NCBI GenBank assembly: GCA_902589305.1
Contig: CACISL010000007.1
Span: 1 to 61,472 of the forward strand
Length of the DNA: 61,472 nt
Origin: an uncultured Pelagibacteraceae bacterium
Lineage (GTDB): Bacteria; Pseudomonadota; Alphaproteobacteria; Pelagibacterales; Pelagibacteraceae
Direction: 5' to 3'
Part shown: one piece after another, positions 1 to 6,708 of the stretch
Layout of the letters: each line of letters opens with the position of its first letter
Position numbering within the stretch: position 1 is the first letter of the stretch
Notes under the pieces: model-generated
Told to the model about the DNA's origin: nothing
What the model saw: only the letters and a program-made list of their open reading frames with translations
The model's database searches: none
Made by a program: the position numbers and the translations under genes

Positions 1-1
1 A

Positions 2-103
2 AAAACTATTCCTCAAATTTTTATCGGCGATCATTACATTGGTGGTAATGATAAACTCCAAGAAGCTAATCGAAGTGGAGAATTAGATAAGCTTTTAACC
101 TAA
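2..103 (+). CDS. grxC: Glutaredoxin 3 (GrxC), C-terminal fragment cut by window start
   Basis: The frame that opens at base 2 encodes TIPQIFIGDHYIGG, then NDKLQEANRSGELDKLL and a TAA stop at 101-103. The TxPQxFI(x)4-6IGG signature is the cis-Pro and glutathione-binding half of class I glutaredoxins, which reduce disulfides and glutathione mixed disulfides in the cytoplasm. The CPYC active site would lie upstream of the window. The last four bases overlap the stop of the convergent ribokinase gene. The family call is firm; the exact paralogue is inferred. Confidence 0.85.
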   Translation, partial: KTIPQIFIGDHYIGGNDKLQEANRSGELDKLLT

Positions 104-1002
104 TTTATATCTTTTAAAAAAGGCATAGCATCACCAGCGCCAAGTTTTGTTGTAGAAATTCCAGCTACTTTATTTGCTAAATCTAAACACTCTTTAATTG
201 GTTTTTCTTTAGATAACCCATAAGCTAACCCCCCATTAAAAGCATCTCCTGCGCCAGTAGTATCAATAGCTTTCACTGCACTGGCTTTTAAGTAAGTTTC
301 TTCTTTCCCATCAGAATAAAAGAGCCCTTTTTCTCCAAGAGTTATTATTACTTTTTTAATTCCTAAATTTAAAAGTTTATCTGCTGCCTGCTTTGCCTCT
401 TTCTCCCTAGTAATCTTTATTCCAGTATAAAATTCGGCCTCGGTTTCATTAGGTGTAAAAAAATCGATATTATTATAAAACTCATTTGAAATTTCAGATG
501 CTGGTGCAGGATTTAAAATTGTAGTACATCCATTTTCTTTAGCAGTTTTCAAACAATGTAAGGTAACATCTTTTGGAACTTCTAATTGAGTTAAAAAAAT
601 TTTTGATCTTTTTATTAAATTAATTTGTTTTTCAATTTCACTTATTTGCAAAGAACTTGGGGCGCCTACAATTACATTTATTGCATTTTTTCCAGTATTT
701 TGATCAACTAAAATTCCAGCTACACCAGTTTGTTGACTGTCATCTTGAATAATATTTTCTGTAGAAATTTTATTTTTTTCAAGAGTTTTAAGAGCTAATT
801 CTCCGTAAGCATCTTTACCAATTTTACTTATAAAGTTTGTATTTCCACCAAGCCTTGCAATTGCTATGGCTTGATTACACCCTTTTCCACCTGGACCTAC
901 ATTATATTTTTTTCCTAAAATAGTTTCACCTATCGATGGGATTTTAGGACCAGAAAAACTTATATCAGCAACAAAAATTCCTAGGACTGTAATTTCGCTC
1001 AT
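100..1002 (-). CDS. rbsK: Ribokinase / PfkB-family sugar kinase
   Basis: This 300-residue cytoplasmic kinase, expected to phosphorylate ribose at O5, shows both PfkB signatures. The N-terminal glycine motif GPGGKGCNQA lies at about residues 36-45, and the C-terminal DTTGAGDAF at 247-255 contains the catalytic Asp253. Length is normal for RbsK. Its ATG overlaps the ccdA stop by one base (TAATG), so the two genes are probably co-transcribed and translationally coupled. No ribose transporter or repressor lies nearby, so the substrate is assigned from family resemblance; another PfkB substrate such as a nucleoside is possible. Confidence 0.85.
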   Translation of the reverse strand: MSEITVLGIFVADISFSGPKIPSIGETILGKKYNVGPGGKGCNQAIAIARLGGNTNFISKIGKDAYGELALKTLEKNKISTENIIQDDSQQTGVAGILVDQNTGKNAINVIVGAPSSLQISEIEKQINLIKRSKIFLTQLEVPKDVTLHCLKTAKENGCTTILNPAPASEISNEFYNNIDFFTPNETEAEFYTGIKITREKEAKQAADKLLNLGIKKVIITLGEKGLFYSDGKEETYLKASAVKAIDTTGAGDAFNGGLAYGLSKEKPIKECLDLANKVAGISTTKLGAGDAMPFLKDIN

Positions 1003-1718
1003 TAACCAACTTTAGCGAGAATTGGGAAGGTCGTCAAAATATAATAACTTATAACTTGAATATAATTTGTGGTAATCAAAATACCAGTAATTAAAAGAAT
1101 AGCTCCGCCAGATTTTGTAATAATGCCATAATATTTTCCAAAACCTTTTTTAGAATTTAAAAATCTACTCATGTAGTATCCTGATAATATAAATGGGATA
1201 GCTAATCCTAAAGAATAAAATGATAGTAATAAAACCCCTTTGCTAATCGTAGCTTCAGTAGCAGACAAAGCAATTATAGATCCTAAAACCGGACCAATGC
1301 AAGGTGTCCAACCAAAAGCAAAAGCCGCGCCAACTATAAAAGGAAATGCATAATTATCTTTATAATTAGAATTAGTTTGAATTCTTTTTTCAGTGTTTAA
1401 AAAAGAAAAATTTAAAAAACCTAACATTTGTAATGAAAAAATAATAATTATTAATCCTGCAACAATCCGCAATTCATTAGAAAAGAAAAGAAGCACGTTC
1501 CCTATTGCAGAGGCAGCCGCTCCAAGTGTTATAAAAACAAAGGAGAAACCTAGTGAAAAAAGAATAGTTTTATTCAAAACTATTGATTTGTCTTTATCTA
1601 TTTCCCCTAAATCTTTTCCAGTAATATAAGAAATATAACCGGGGATAATTGGAAGTACGCAAGGGGTGAGAAAACTTATAAATCCAGCCCCAAAAGCAAA
1701 CACAAGTTTAATGATCAT
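1002..1718 (-). CDS. ccdA: Cytochrome c biogenesis / thiol-disulfide transport protein CcdA
   Basis: This 238-residue protein has six predicted membrane helices and belongs to the CcdA/DsbD-beta family. The family passes electrons from cytoplasmic thioredoxin across the inner membrane to periplasmic thiol proteins, including those that keep apocytochrome c reduced. The two hallmark cysteines are in symmetric membrane motifs, FLTPCVLPI (Cys20) and GWTPCIGPV (Cys140). The length is typical for stand-alone CcdA without the periplasmic domains of DsbD. It is the first gene of a two-gene unit with rbsK and lies near other redox genes (glutaredoxin, msrB). Confidence 0.9.
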   Translation of the reverse strand: MIIKLVFAFGAGFISFLTPCVLPIIPGYISYITGKDLGEIDKDKSIVLNKTILFSLGFSFVFITLGAAASAIGNVLLFFSNELRIVAGLIIIIFSLQMLGFLNFSFLNTEKRIQTNSNYKDNYAFPFIVGAAFAFGWTPCIGPVLGSIIALSATEATISKGVLLLSFYSLGLAIPFILSGYYMSRFLNSKKGFGKYYGIITKSGGAILLITGILITTNYIQVISYYILTTFPILAKVG

Positions 1719-1768
1719 ATTACGTTTATATTTGCCTTTGAACTTTACCGCAATTACAATATTGGCTC

Positions 1769-2113
1769 ATGATAATTAAATACGCAGGTTTTTTATTCAC
1801 TCTTTTGTGGTCATATACTTTCATTAAGTCTCAAAGTATTTTTAAAAAAGGATCGGGTATTTTAATTACTTTATTTGTAACCAATATATCCTGGTTCACA
1901 TTTATCACAGCTTGCTTTTATGGCCTTAAAAATTTTAGCTTTTACCATGCTTTACTTGGTATAGCTTTAAGTGTTATTTTGGTTCACTTGGCTTTTTCTC
2001 GATTAACTTTACTCATCAGTAACAAATTTCAGGATAAGAGCACTCTTTTAAAAATTAAAACATTTATTGAATATTTAATTTTATTAACAGTTGGATATTT
2101 TATATTTTTTTAA
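1769..2113 (+). CDS. Small integral membrane protein of unknown function
   Basis: This 114-residue protein is not recognised. It is strongly hydrophobic, with about four predicted membrane helices (residues 1-17, 28-52, 58-84 and 98-114), and it ends in a hydrophobic tail (VGYFIFF). Short basic loops (KSQSIFKKGS and NKFQDKSTLLKIK) suggest cytoplasmic faces. It is transcribed divergently from ccdA with a 50-base gap, and its stop overlaps the stop of the convergent phosphatase gene by four bases. No catalytic motif is visible. The ATG start is the only one that gives the first helix. Confidence 0.6.
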   Translation: MIIKYAGFLFTLLWSYTFIKSQSIFKKGSGILITLFVTNISWFTFITACFYGLKNFSFYHALLGIALSVILVHLAFSRLTLLISNKFQDKSTLLKIKTFIEYLILLTVGYFIFF

Positions 2114-2667
2114 AAAGTATTAATTGTAGATAAAACTTTAAAATTTTTATCAGTTATGACTAGTTCACCAGATCGTGTTGTTTCTCCAGTGATTGCCAAG
2201 ATAATTACATAATGCGTGACTAAAATTAGGTTTCCCCCTTTACCATTCCAATTATTTACATATTTTTTTAAGTCCTTAATCTGCTGTTTTTCATTTTGGT
2301 CGTATGGTGGAGTATAAGTAGAATTTAACGCGGAAAATTCTTTGAAATTGCCAAAAGCATATTTTGCGGTGTCTTTGCATCTACACCACTGGCTTGATAA
2401 AACTTTATCAATTTTAACTTTTTTTTCTCTAAAAAGTTTACCAATTTTTTTTGCTTGATTAATGCCCATCATGTCTAAATTTCTTTGAGTTTTACAATCT
2501 TTAATTTTAAATCCTTCTGGGTCTCCGCCCCCAGGAGCTTTGGCATGTCTAATAAAAATAATTTTATCTCCATCTTGAGCTGGTTTCCAATTTTGTTCTG
2601 ATGCGTGAGTATGGAATGAAATTGACGAGAAAATAATTATAATTAGGGAAATAATTAGCTTCTTCAT
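2110..2667 (-). CDS. Secreted histidine phosphatase family protein
   Basis: This 185-residue protein starts with a cleavable-type signal peptide (KKLIISLIIIIFSSISFHTHA, cleavage near residue 22), so it probably acts in the periplasm. Its core shows the histidine phosphatase (phosphoglycerate mutase-like) fold signature FIRHAKAPG, with the phosphoacceptor His41 after Arg40, and a second catalytic His in LVTHYV near the C-terminus. A cysteine pair (QWCRC) may form a disulfide or metal site. The substrate is unknown; periplasmic members of the superfamily act on phosphate esters or anhydrides. It is monocistronic and convergent with the small membrane protein gene. Confidence 0.75.
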   Translation of the reverse strand: MKKLIISLIIIIFSSISFHTHASEQNWKPAQDGDKIIFIRHAKAPGGGDPEGFKIKDCKTQRNLDMMGINQAKKIGKLFREKKVKIDKVLSSQWCRCKDTAKYAFGNFKEFSALNSTYTPPYDQNEKQQIKDLKKYVNNWNGKGGNLILVTHYVIILAITGETTRSGELVITDKNFKVLSTINTF

Positions 2668-2782
2668 GGTGGATGAAATGATAATCTTACAAACTTGTGT
2701 CGCCTTGGTCTAGAGGACATGGCAAATTTGATTATAATTTTTTGATAAGTTGTATTAAAACACTTAATTGGTTTGTGTATAA

Positions 2783-3160
2783 CTACTCGCCTTTTGGTTT
2801 AAAGACTAAACAGATGCCGTTGTTACAATATCGTTTTCCAGTAGGTTTTGGACCGTCATCAAAAACATGGCCATGATGACCTCCACATTTTTTGCAATGA
2901 TACTCAGTTCTTGGATAACCAATGTGCATATCTTTTTTTTCTTCAAATACCCCTGGAATAGATTCGAAAAAAGAAGGCCAGCCTGAACCACTCTCATATT
3001 TAGTTGTAGACTCAAATAATTTTGTTCCGCACCCAACACAGTGATAAGAACCCTCTCTTTTTTCTTGATTTAAAGGACTGCTACCTGGAGACTCTGTTCC
3101 CTCTTGTTTTAAAACATAATTTTGTTCTGGAGTTAAATTTGGATCCCAATTTTTACTCAT
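2783..3160 (-). CDS. msrB: Peptide-methionine (R)-S-oxide reductase MsrB
   Basis: This 125-residue enzyme reduces the R epimer of methionine sulfoxide in proteins. The structural zinc site is intact (CVGC at 41-44 and CKKC at 89-92), as are SGWPSF (59-64) and [13 protein letters not shown]. The catalytic Cys112 sits in KRYCNN. The next residues read GIC rather than the usual SAS, giving an extra Cys117 that might act as a resolving cysteine (inference). The ATG lies inside the end of cysE (8-base overlap), so the two genes are coupled. Thioredoxin is the usual electron donor for the family. Confidence 0.93.
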   Translation of the reverse strand: MSKNWDPNLTPEQNYVLKQEGTESPGSSPLNQEKREGSYHCVGCGTKLFESTTKYESGSGWPSFFESIPGVFEEKKDMHIGYPRTEYHCKKCGGHHGHVFDDGPKPTGKRYCNNGICLVFKPKGE

Positions 3161-3728
3161 CTTTTACTTTATCGTCCACGCCATAAGGTTTGAAGCTACC
3201 TTTATTTTCTAACTTGACTGCTCTAGCAGGGATACCAACCATCGTTGCGTTTTCTGGAACATCTTTTACCACAACTGCGTTAGCTGCTACTCTCGCATTG
3301 TTACCAACTTTAATTGGCCCAATTATTTGAGCACCCGAACCGATCACAACATCGTTGCCAATTGTAGGATGTCTTTTCTCATTTCTTTGTCTTTCACTGT
3401 CTATACTAGGAGAGCTCCCACCTAAAGTGACGTTGTGATATATAGTAACGTTGTCTCCAATTTCAGACGTTTCGCCGATTACTACACCCATGCCATGATC
3501 AATAAATAAATTTTTACCTATCTTGGCCCCAGGATGAATTTCAATACCTGTAAAAAATCTAATTGTTTGTGAAATAATTCTAGCTATTAAGTCAAATCCA
3601 GCTTTATAAAAAAAGTTTGATATTTGATGAAAGAAAACTGCCTTAACACCAGGGTATGTGAGAATGATACTCAGTATAGATTTTGCCGCAGGATCTCTTT
3701 TTTTTATAGACTCTAAATAATCATTCAT
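3153..3728 (-). CDS. cysE: Serine O-acetyltransferase CysE
   Basis: This 191-residue enzyme makes O-acetylserine from serine and acetyl-CoA, the first step of cysteine synthesis. An alpha-helical N-terminus is followed by a left-handed beta-helix of hexapeptide repeats ([39 protein letters not shown], then [19 protein letters not shown]). The catalytic His is in [11 protein letters not shown]. It is shorter than the 260-270 residue enterobacterial form but similar to the short bacterial form. It forms an operon with msrB and diverges from the glyoxalase-fold gene. Sulfur genes gshA, gshB and metY lie just downstream on the other strand. Confidence 0.92.
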   Translation of the reverse strand: MNDYLESIKKRDPAAKSILSIILTYPGVKAVFFHQISNFFYKAGFDLIARIISQTIRFFTGIEIHPGAKIGKNLFIDHGMGVVIGETSEIGDNVTIYHNVTLGGSSPSIDSERQRNEKRHPTIGNDVVIGSGAQIIGPIKVGNNARVAANAVVVKDVPENATMVGIPARAVKLENKGSFKPYGVDDKVKDE

Positions 3729-3782
3729 AAGATGTATATAATGACTACTTGATAAATTTAAAGAAGAATATATATAAATTTT

Positions 3783-4175
3783 ATGAGTAGTTCATTCCAT
3801 TTAGCAATCCCAGCTGGGGATTTAAAAAAAGCTGAAGCTTTTTATAAAAATATTTTAGGATGTAAAACTGGAAATCGTGAAGAAGGTAAATGGGTCGACA
3901 TAGATTTTTGGGGTAATGAACTTACCTTACATCAAACATCTATGAAACTTCCAAGAGAAAGACATGACGTAGATATGGGTCAAGTTCCAGTTCCACACTT
4001 TGGTGTGCATCTAAAAAAAGATGTATTTAATAAAATTAAAGCAAATATTGAAGCTAATAAAATTAACTACATCGACAAACCTTACACTAGATTTGAAGGC
4101 ACTGAATTTGAGCAAAATACATTTTTTATTGAAGATCCAAACGGAAATGTATTAGAGTTAAAAACGTTTGACTAA
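3783..4175 (+). CDS. VOC / glyoxalase-fold family protein
   Basis: This 130-residue single-domain member of the vicinal oxygen chelate superfamily has two beta-alpha-beta-beta-beta modules. The first opens with [19 protein letters not shown] and carries WGNELTLHQ; the second ends with [16 protein letters not shown]. His and Glu positions typical of the metal site (His5 of the first strand, the LTLH strand and LELK near the C-terminus) can be seen. Members include glyoxalases, dioxygenases and fosfomycin-type thiol transferases. Because its stop overlaps the gshA start by eight bases, a glutathione-linked detoxification role is plausible but inferred. Confidence 0.75.
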   Translation: MSSSFHLAIPAGDLKKAEAFYKNILGCKTGNREEGKWVDIDFWGNELTLHQTSMKLPRERHDVDMGQVPVPHFGVHLKKDVFNKIKANIEANKINYIDKPYTRFEGTEFEQNTFFIEDPNGNVLELKTFD

Positions 4176-5511
4176 TAAATTAACTTCATTCATTGAAAAT
4201 AAAAGCCAGTTAATTCAATATTTTAACGACGGTATTAAAAAAGCTACTGATCTTAGAATTGGTGTTGAGCATGAAAAATTTCTTTTTAATAGAAAAGATC
4301 TTAAAAGAATTGATTATCAAAAGATAAAAAAAGTATTTGAACTCCTTAGAAATAATGGTTGGGAGTTCCAATATGAAAAAGATAAAATAATTGGTTTAAA
4401 AAAGGAAAATCAAAAGATTACTACTGAGCCTGGATTTCAATATGAATTATCAGGTGCCCCTTTTAAAAACATACATTTAGTTTGTTCAGAAAATAGTTCT
4501 CATTTTAATGAACTGAAAGATGTTTTTAGCTCTACTTCTATTACAACTTCATCTATTGCATACGATCCCTTCAATAAATTAATTGAAATCCCTAAAAGTC
4601 CTAAAGAACGTTACAAAATTATGACAGCTGAAATGCCAAAAGGTGGCAAATTAAGTTTAGATATGATGTACAAAACTGCCGGCATTCAAATAAATTATGA
4701 TTACACTTCTGAAGAAGATTTTGAAAAAAAATTTAAAATCGGTAACTATTTAGCTCCATTAACTATTGCTCTTTTTGCAAACTCTCCTTTTAATGAAAAT
4801 AAGCTCTCAGGTTTTTTATCTTATAGAGGAAAAGTTTGGCAAGAAACTAATAGAGGTGGGATAATGCCGATTACTTTTGAAAATATTAATTTTGAAAAAT
4901 ATATTGATCATGCAATTAATTACCCAATTTTATTTCTTAAAAAGAGAGAAAAATACTACTCGCCAAACGGTCAAACTTTTAAAGATTTTTTAAATGGTGA
5001 TTTAAGTTTTTTGAAAGGAGAAAAACCAACTTTAGAAGATTTTGAAAATCATTTAGGTACTATTTTTACTGAGATAAGATTGAAACAAGTTATAGAGTTT
5101 AGATCTTTAGATACATGTAATTTTGGCTGCATTTGCAATGGTCCTTCCTTCTTTACAGGATTAATTTATGGATCTTTAGGTGAGACTTATGAAATAATCA
5201 AAAATTGGAAAAAAGAAGAGGTAATGGAAGCGTATTTAAACGCACCCAAACAAGGATTAAATACTTTGCTAAAAAATAAAAAAATAATTGATTGGGCAAA
5301 AATATTTTTAGATTTATCTAAAAAAGGCTTAGACAAAAGAAATGAGCTAAATAAAAGTGGAAAAAATGAGACAATCTACTTAAAACATATAGAGGAAATA
5401 ATTGGGAGTAAAAAAACTAGATCAGAAATGTTGATTGAACAATTTAATAAAACAAAAGACTTAAACTTTTTAGTAACTCATGACGAAAATTTTAGCTATT
5501 CAGGGTTCTGA
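4168..5511 (+). CDS. gshA: Glutamate-cysteine ligase, GCS2 type (GshA)
   Basis: This 447-residue enzyme joins glutamate and cysteine, the first and limiting step of glutathione synthesis. It resembles the plant/alphaproteobacterial class: RIGVEHEKFLF near residue 30 (ATP/Mg-binding glutamates), GFQYELSGAPFKN, and QVIEFRSLDTC. The start is TTG at 4168, inside the end of the preceding gene in another frame; no ATG gives the expected N-terminus. The gene overlaps gshB by 32 bases, so both glutathione enzymes should be made together. The C-terminal CDS boundary is certain; the TTG start is likely. Confidence 0.88.
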   Translation: MTNKLTSFIENKSQLIQYFNDGIKKATDLRIGVEHEKFLFNRKDLKRIDYQKIKKVFELLRNNGWEFQYEKDKIIGLKKENQKITTEPGFQYELSGAPFKNIHLVCSENSSHFNELKDVFSSTSITTSSIAYDPFNKLIEIPKSPKERYKIMTAEMPKGGKLSLDMMYKTAGIQINYDYTSEEDFEKKFKIGNYLAPLTIALFANSPFNENKLSGFLSYRGKVWQETNRGGIMPITFENINFEKYIDHAINYPILFLKKREKYYSPNGQTFKDFLNGDLSFLKGEKPTLEDFENHLGTIFTEIRLKQVIEFRSLDTCNFGCICNGPSFFTGLIYGSLGETYEIIKNWKKEEVMEAYLNAPKQGLNTLLKNKKIIDWAKIFLDLSKKGLDKRNELNKSGKNETIYLKHIEEIIGSKKTRSEMLIEQFNKTKDLNFLVTHDENFSYSGF

Positions 5512-6397
5512 TCTCAAAAAGGTAAATATCAAAACTGATACGACTATTCTTTTAGCGTCTGAAGCCCAAAAAAAAGGATACAAAATATATTATTTTAAAC
5601 CTGAAAATCTAAGTTTTTTAAATGGAAAGATTATAGCTTCTTGTAAGTATATAAAAATTAATGAAAATAAAAAGAAATTCTACTCGCTAATAAGAAATAT
5701 CAATTTTAATTTAGAAAAATCTAAAGTTATATTAATCAGAAATGATCCCCCTTTTGATAATCGTTATTTATATACAACATTCTTACTGAACCATATCTCT
5801 AGGAAGGTTAAAATTATAAATCACCCTTTTGCTGTAAGAAACATATCTGAAAAGTTATTTTCTATTAATCTAATGAGGTATATGCCTCCAACGCTAATTA
5901 GTGAAAACCTTTCAGAAATTAGAACTTTTTTTAAAAAACATAAATCTATTGTGGCAAAACCTATTAATGGTTTTAGTGGTAATAATGTAATTTTATTTAA
6001 ATCCTTTAATGTTAATAAAATTAGAAAATTAATAAAAAATCATAATCATTTATTTTTTCAAAAGTTTTTACCTGGAGTTTCAAAAGGTGATAAAAGGGTT
6101 TTTATCATTAAAGGAAAGATTGTAGGTGCTATTTCTAGAGTGCCTAAAAAAGGCAGTATTTTATCTAATATGAGTAAAGGAGCTAAAGCGAAATTAACAA
6201 AACTCACAAGGAAAGAAGTTAGTGCAAGCAATGCAATTGGAAAATTGTTAATGAAAAATAATATATATTTTGCAGGAATAGATTTCGTTCAAGAAAAATT
6301 AATTGGTGATATCAATGTTACTAGCCCAACTGGACTAGCTGCATATAAAGATTTGTCTGGAATAAACCTTGCAAAATTGTTCTGGAATAATATTTAA
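5480..6397 (+). CDS. gshB: Glutathione synthetase GshB
   Basis: This 305-residue ATP-grasp ligase adds glycine to gamma-glutamylcysteine. The N-terminal domain has the family block KVNIKTDTTILLASEAQKKG, followed by NDPPFDNRYLYTT. The ATP-grasp domain shows VAKPINGFSGNNVILF, FFQKFLPGVSKGDKRVFIIKG and, at the end, FAGIDFVQEKLIGDINVTSPTG, where the Asp and Asn bind metal. The 32-base overlap with gshA is real, because MTKILAIQGSDLKK encodes the first beta-strand and is needed for the fold. The metY promoter begins directly after the stop codon. Confidence 0.9.
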   Translation: MTKILAIQGSDLKKVNIKTDTTILLASEAQKKGYKIYYFKPENLSFLNGKIIASCKYIKINENKKKFYSLIRNINFNLEKSKVILIRNDPPFDNRYLYTTFLLNHISRKVKIINHPFAVRNISEKLFSINLMRYMPPTLISENLSEIRTFFKKHKSIVAKPINGFSGNNVILFKSFNVNKIRKLIKNHNHLFFQKFLPGVSKGDKRVFIIKGKIVGAISRVPKKGSILSNMSKGAKAKLTKLTRKEVSASNAIGKLLMKNNIYFAGIDFVQEKLIGDINVTSPTGLAAYKDLSGINLAKLFWNNI

Positions 6398-6434
6398 TTG
6401 ACAGTTGACAAAATCCTGAATTTCTTGCTATAAA
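6398..6434 (+). promoter_or_regulatory. Predicted sigma-70 promoter of metY
   Basis: A consensus -35 TTGACA at 6405-6410 is separated by 18 bases from TATAAA at 6429-6434. The -10 box is preceded by TGC, an extended -10 feature. A second TTGACA at 6398-6403 would give a less favourable spacing. The predicted start falls near 6441, at the first base of the SAM-II aptamer. Confidence 0.75.
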
Positions 6435-6440
6435 TCCTTT

Positions 6441-6533
6441 AGCGCTGAGTTAAGGCAACTTGCGGGCGCTTTATAAATCCTGCTAAAGCGCATAAGTCAT
6501 TTAGACCACCGCTTTAGCCGGTGGTTTTTTTTT
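6441..6533 (+). promoter_or_regulatory. SAM-II riboswitch with overlapping antiterminator and terminator
   Basis: The stretch AGCGCTGAGTTAAGGCAAC (6441-6459) and the downstream GCTAAA follow the SAM-II class layout. P1 pairs AGCGC (6441-6445) with GCGCT (6466-6470), and the pseudoknot pairs GCGGG (6462-6466) with CCTGC (6479-6483), the two helices abutting at 6466. The triplex strand GCTAAAGCG (6482-6490) is perfectly complementary to CGCTTTAGC (6510-6518) and can form an antiterminator. The competing terminator pairs ACCACCG (6505-6511) with CGGTGGT (6519-6525) and is followed by a run of U. With SAM bound, GCTAAA is held in the aptamer and the terminator forms, so SAM should stop transcription. 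SAM-II control of met genes in alphaproteobacteria is established; the strand exchange is read from the sequence. Confidence 0.88.
6505..6533 (+). terminator. Intrinsic terminator of the SAM-II expression platform
   Basis: A perfect 7-bp stem, ACCACCG at 6505-6511 with CGGTGGT at 6519-6525, encloses a 7-base loop. The stem is followed by an uninterrupted T tract to 6533. The loop bases are half of the antiterminator pairing. Confidence 0.88.
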
Positions 6534-6552
6534 GGAAAAATCTAAAATTAAA

Positions 6553-6607
6553 CCGGGTATTTGAACCATATTGTACACCTGGCATATGCCGAAGTACTAA
6601 AAAGGAG
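6553..6607 (+). promoter_or_regulatory. SAM-V riboswitch aptamer
   Basis: A second SAM aptamer follows the terminator. P1 pairs GGTAT (6556-6560) with ATGCC (6586-6590). GTAC in the loop (6573-6576) can pair with GTAC at 6594-6597 as a pseudoknot, and the 3' end GTACTAAAAAGGAG (6594-6607) contains the ribosome-binding GGAG. This matches the SAM-V class of marine bacteria, which is described as lying in tandem behind SAM-II and masking a Shine-Dalgarno site when SAM is bound. Here the masked site serves ATG 6611, not the metY start, which lies 90 bases further on. Confidence 0.82.
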
Positions 6608-6643
6608 AAGATGAACAGAATTGAACTTCGTTCATTCTTCTCC
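6604..6643 (+). other. Stem-loop burying the GGAG site, with an alternative downstream pairing
   Basis: GGAGAAGATGAAC (6604-6616) pairs with GTTCATTCTTCTCC (6630-6643): 13 base pairs with one bulged U. This buries both the GGAG and the ATG at 6611. The right arm TCTCC (6639-6643) can instead pair with GGAGA at 6652-6656, the ribosome site of the next short frame. The two pairings exclude each other. Confidence 0.6.
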
Positions 6644-6664
6644 AGAAAGACGGAGAAAAAATGA
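6611..6664 (+). CDS. Putative upstream ORF 1 in the metY leader (17 codons)
   Basis: ATG 6611 lies behind AAAAAGGAG, the site used by the SAM-V aptamer. It opens a 17-codon frame, MNRIELRSFFSRKTEKK, ending at TGA 6662-6664. Its stop overlaps the next ATG (6661) in an ATGA arrangement, typical of coupled translation. The peptide is basic and resembles nothing known to me. The frame may matter only as a ribosome relay that lets SAM-V control metY at a distance. Expression is inferred. Confidence 0.45.
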   Translation: MNRIELRSFFSRKTEKK

Positions 6665-6708
6665 ACGAAACGACAAGAAAAACAATAAGGGGGAAAATCA
6701 ATGGCTGA
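6661..6708 (+). CDS. Putative upstream ORF 2 in the metY leader (15 codons)
   Basis: ATG 6661 is preceded by CGGAGA (6651-6656) and opens MNETTRKTIRGKING, ending at TGA 6706-6708. It overlaps the stop of upstream ORF 1 at its start and runs eight bases past the metY ATG (6701). Ribosomes finishing it would therefore stop on the metY start. Whether it is translated is inferred from the ribosome site and the overlaps. Confidence 0.4.
   Translation: MNETTRKTIRGKING

Noticed and set aside
2668-2782. Possible tRNA in the gap after the phosphatase gene (GGTCTAGAGGACATGGC)
   Set aside because: No cloverleaf arms or T-loop GTTCRA motif could be formed around it.
6611-6700. metY might begin at ATG 6611, which is in the same frame
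   Set aside because: Two in-frame stops (TGA 6662-6664 and TAA 6686-6688) separate it from ATG 6701, so it cannot extend MetY.
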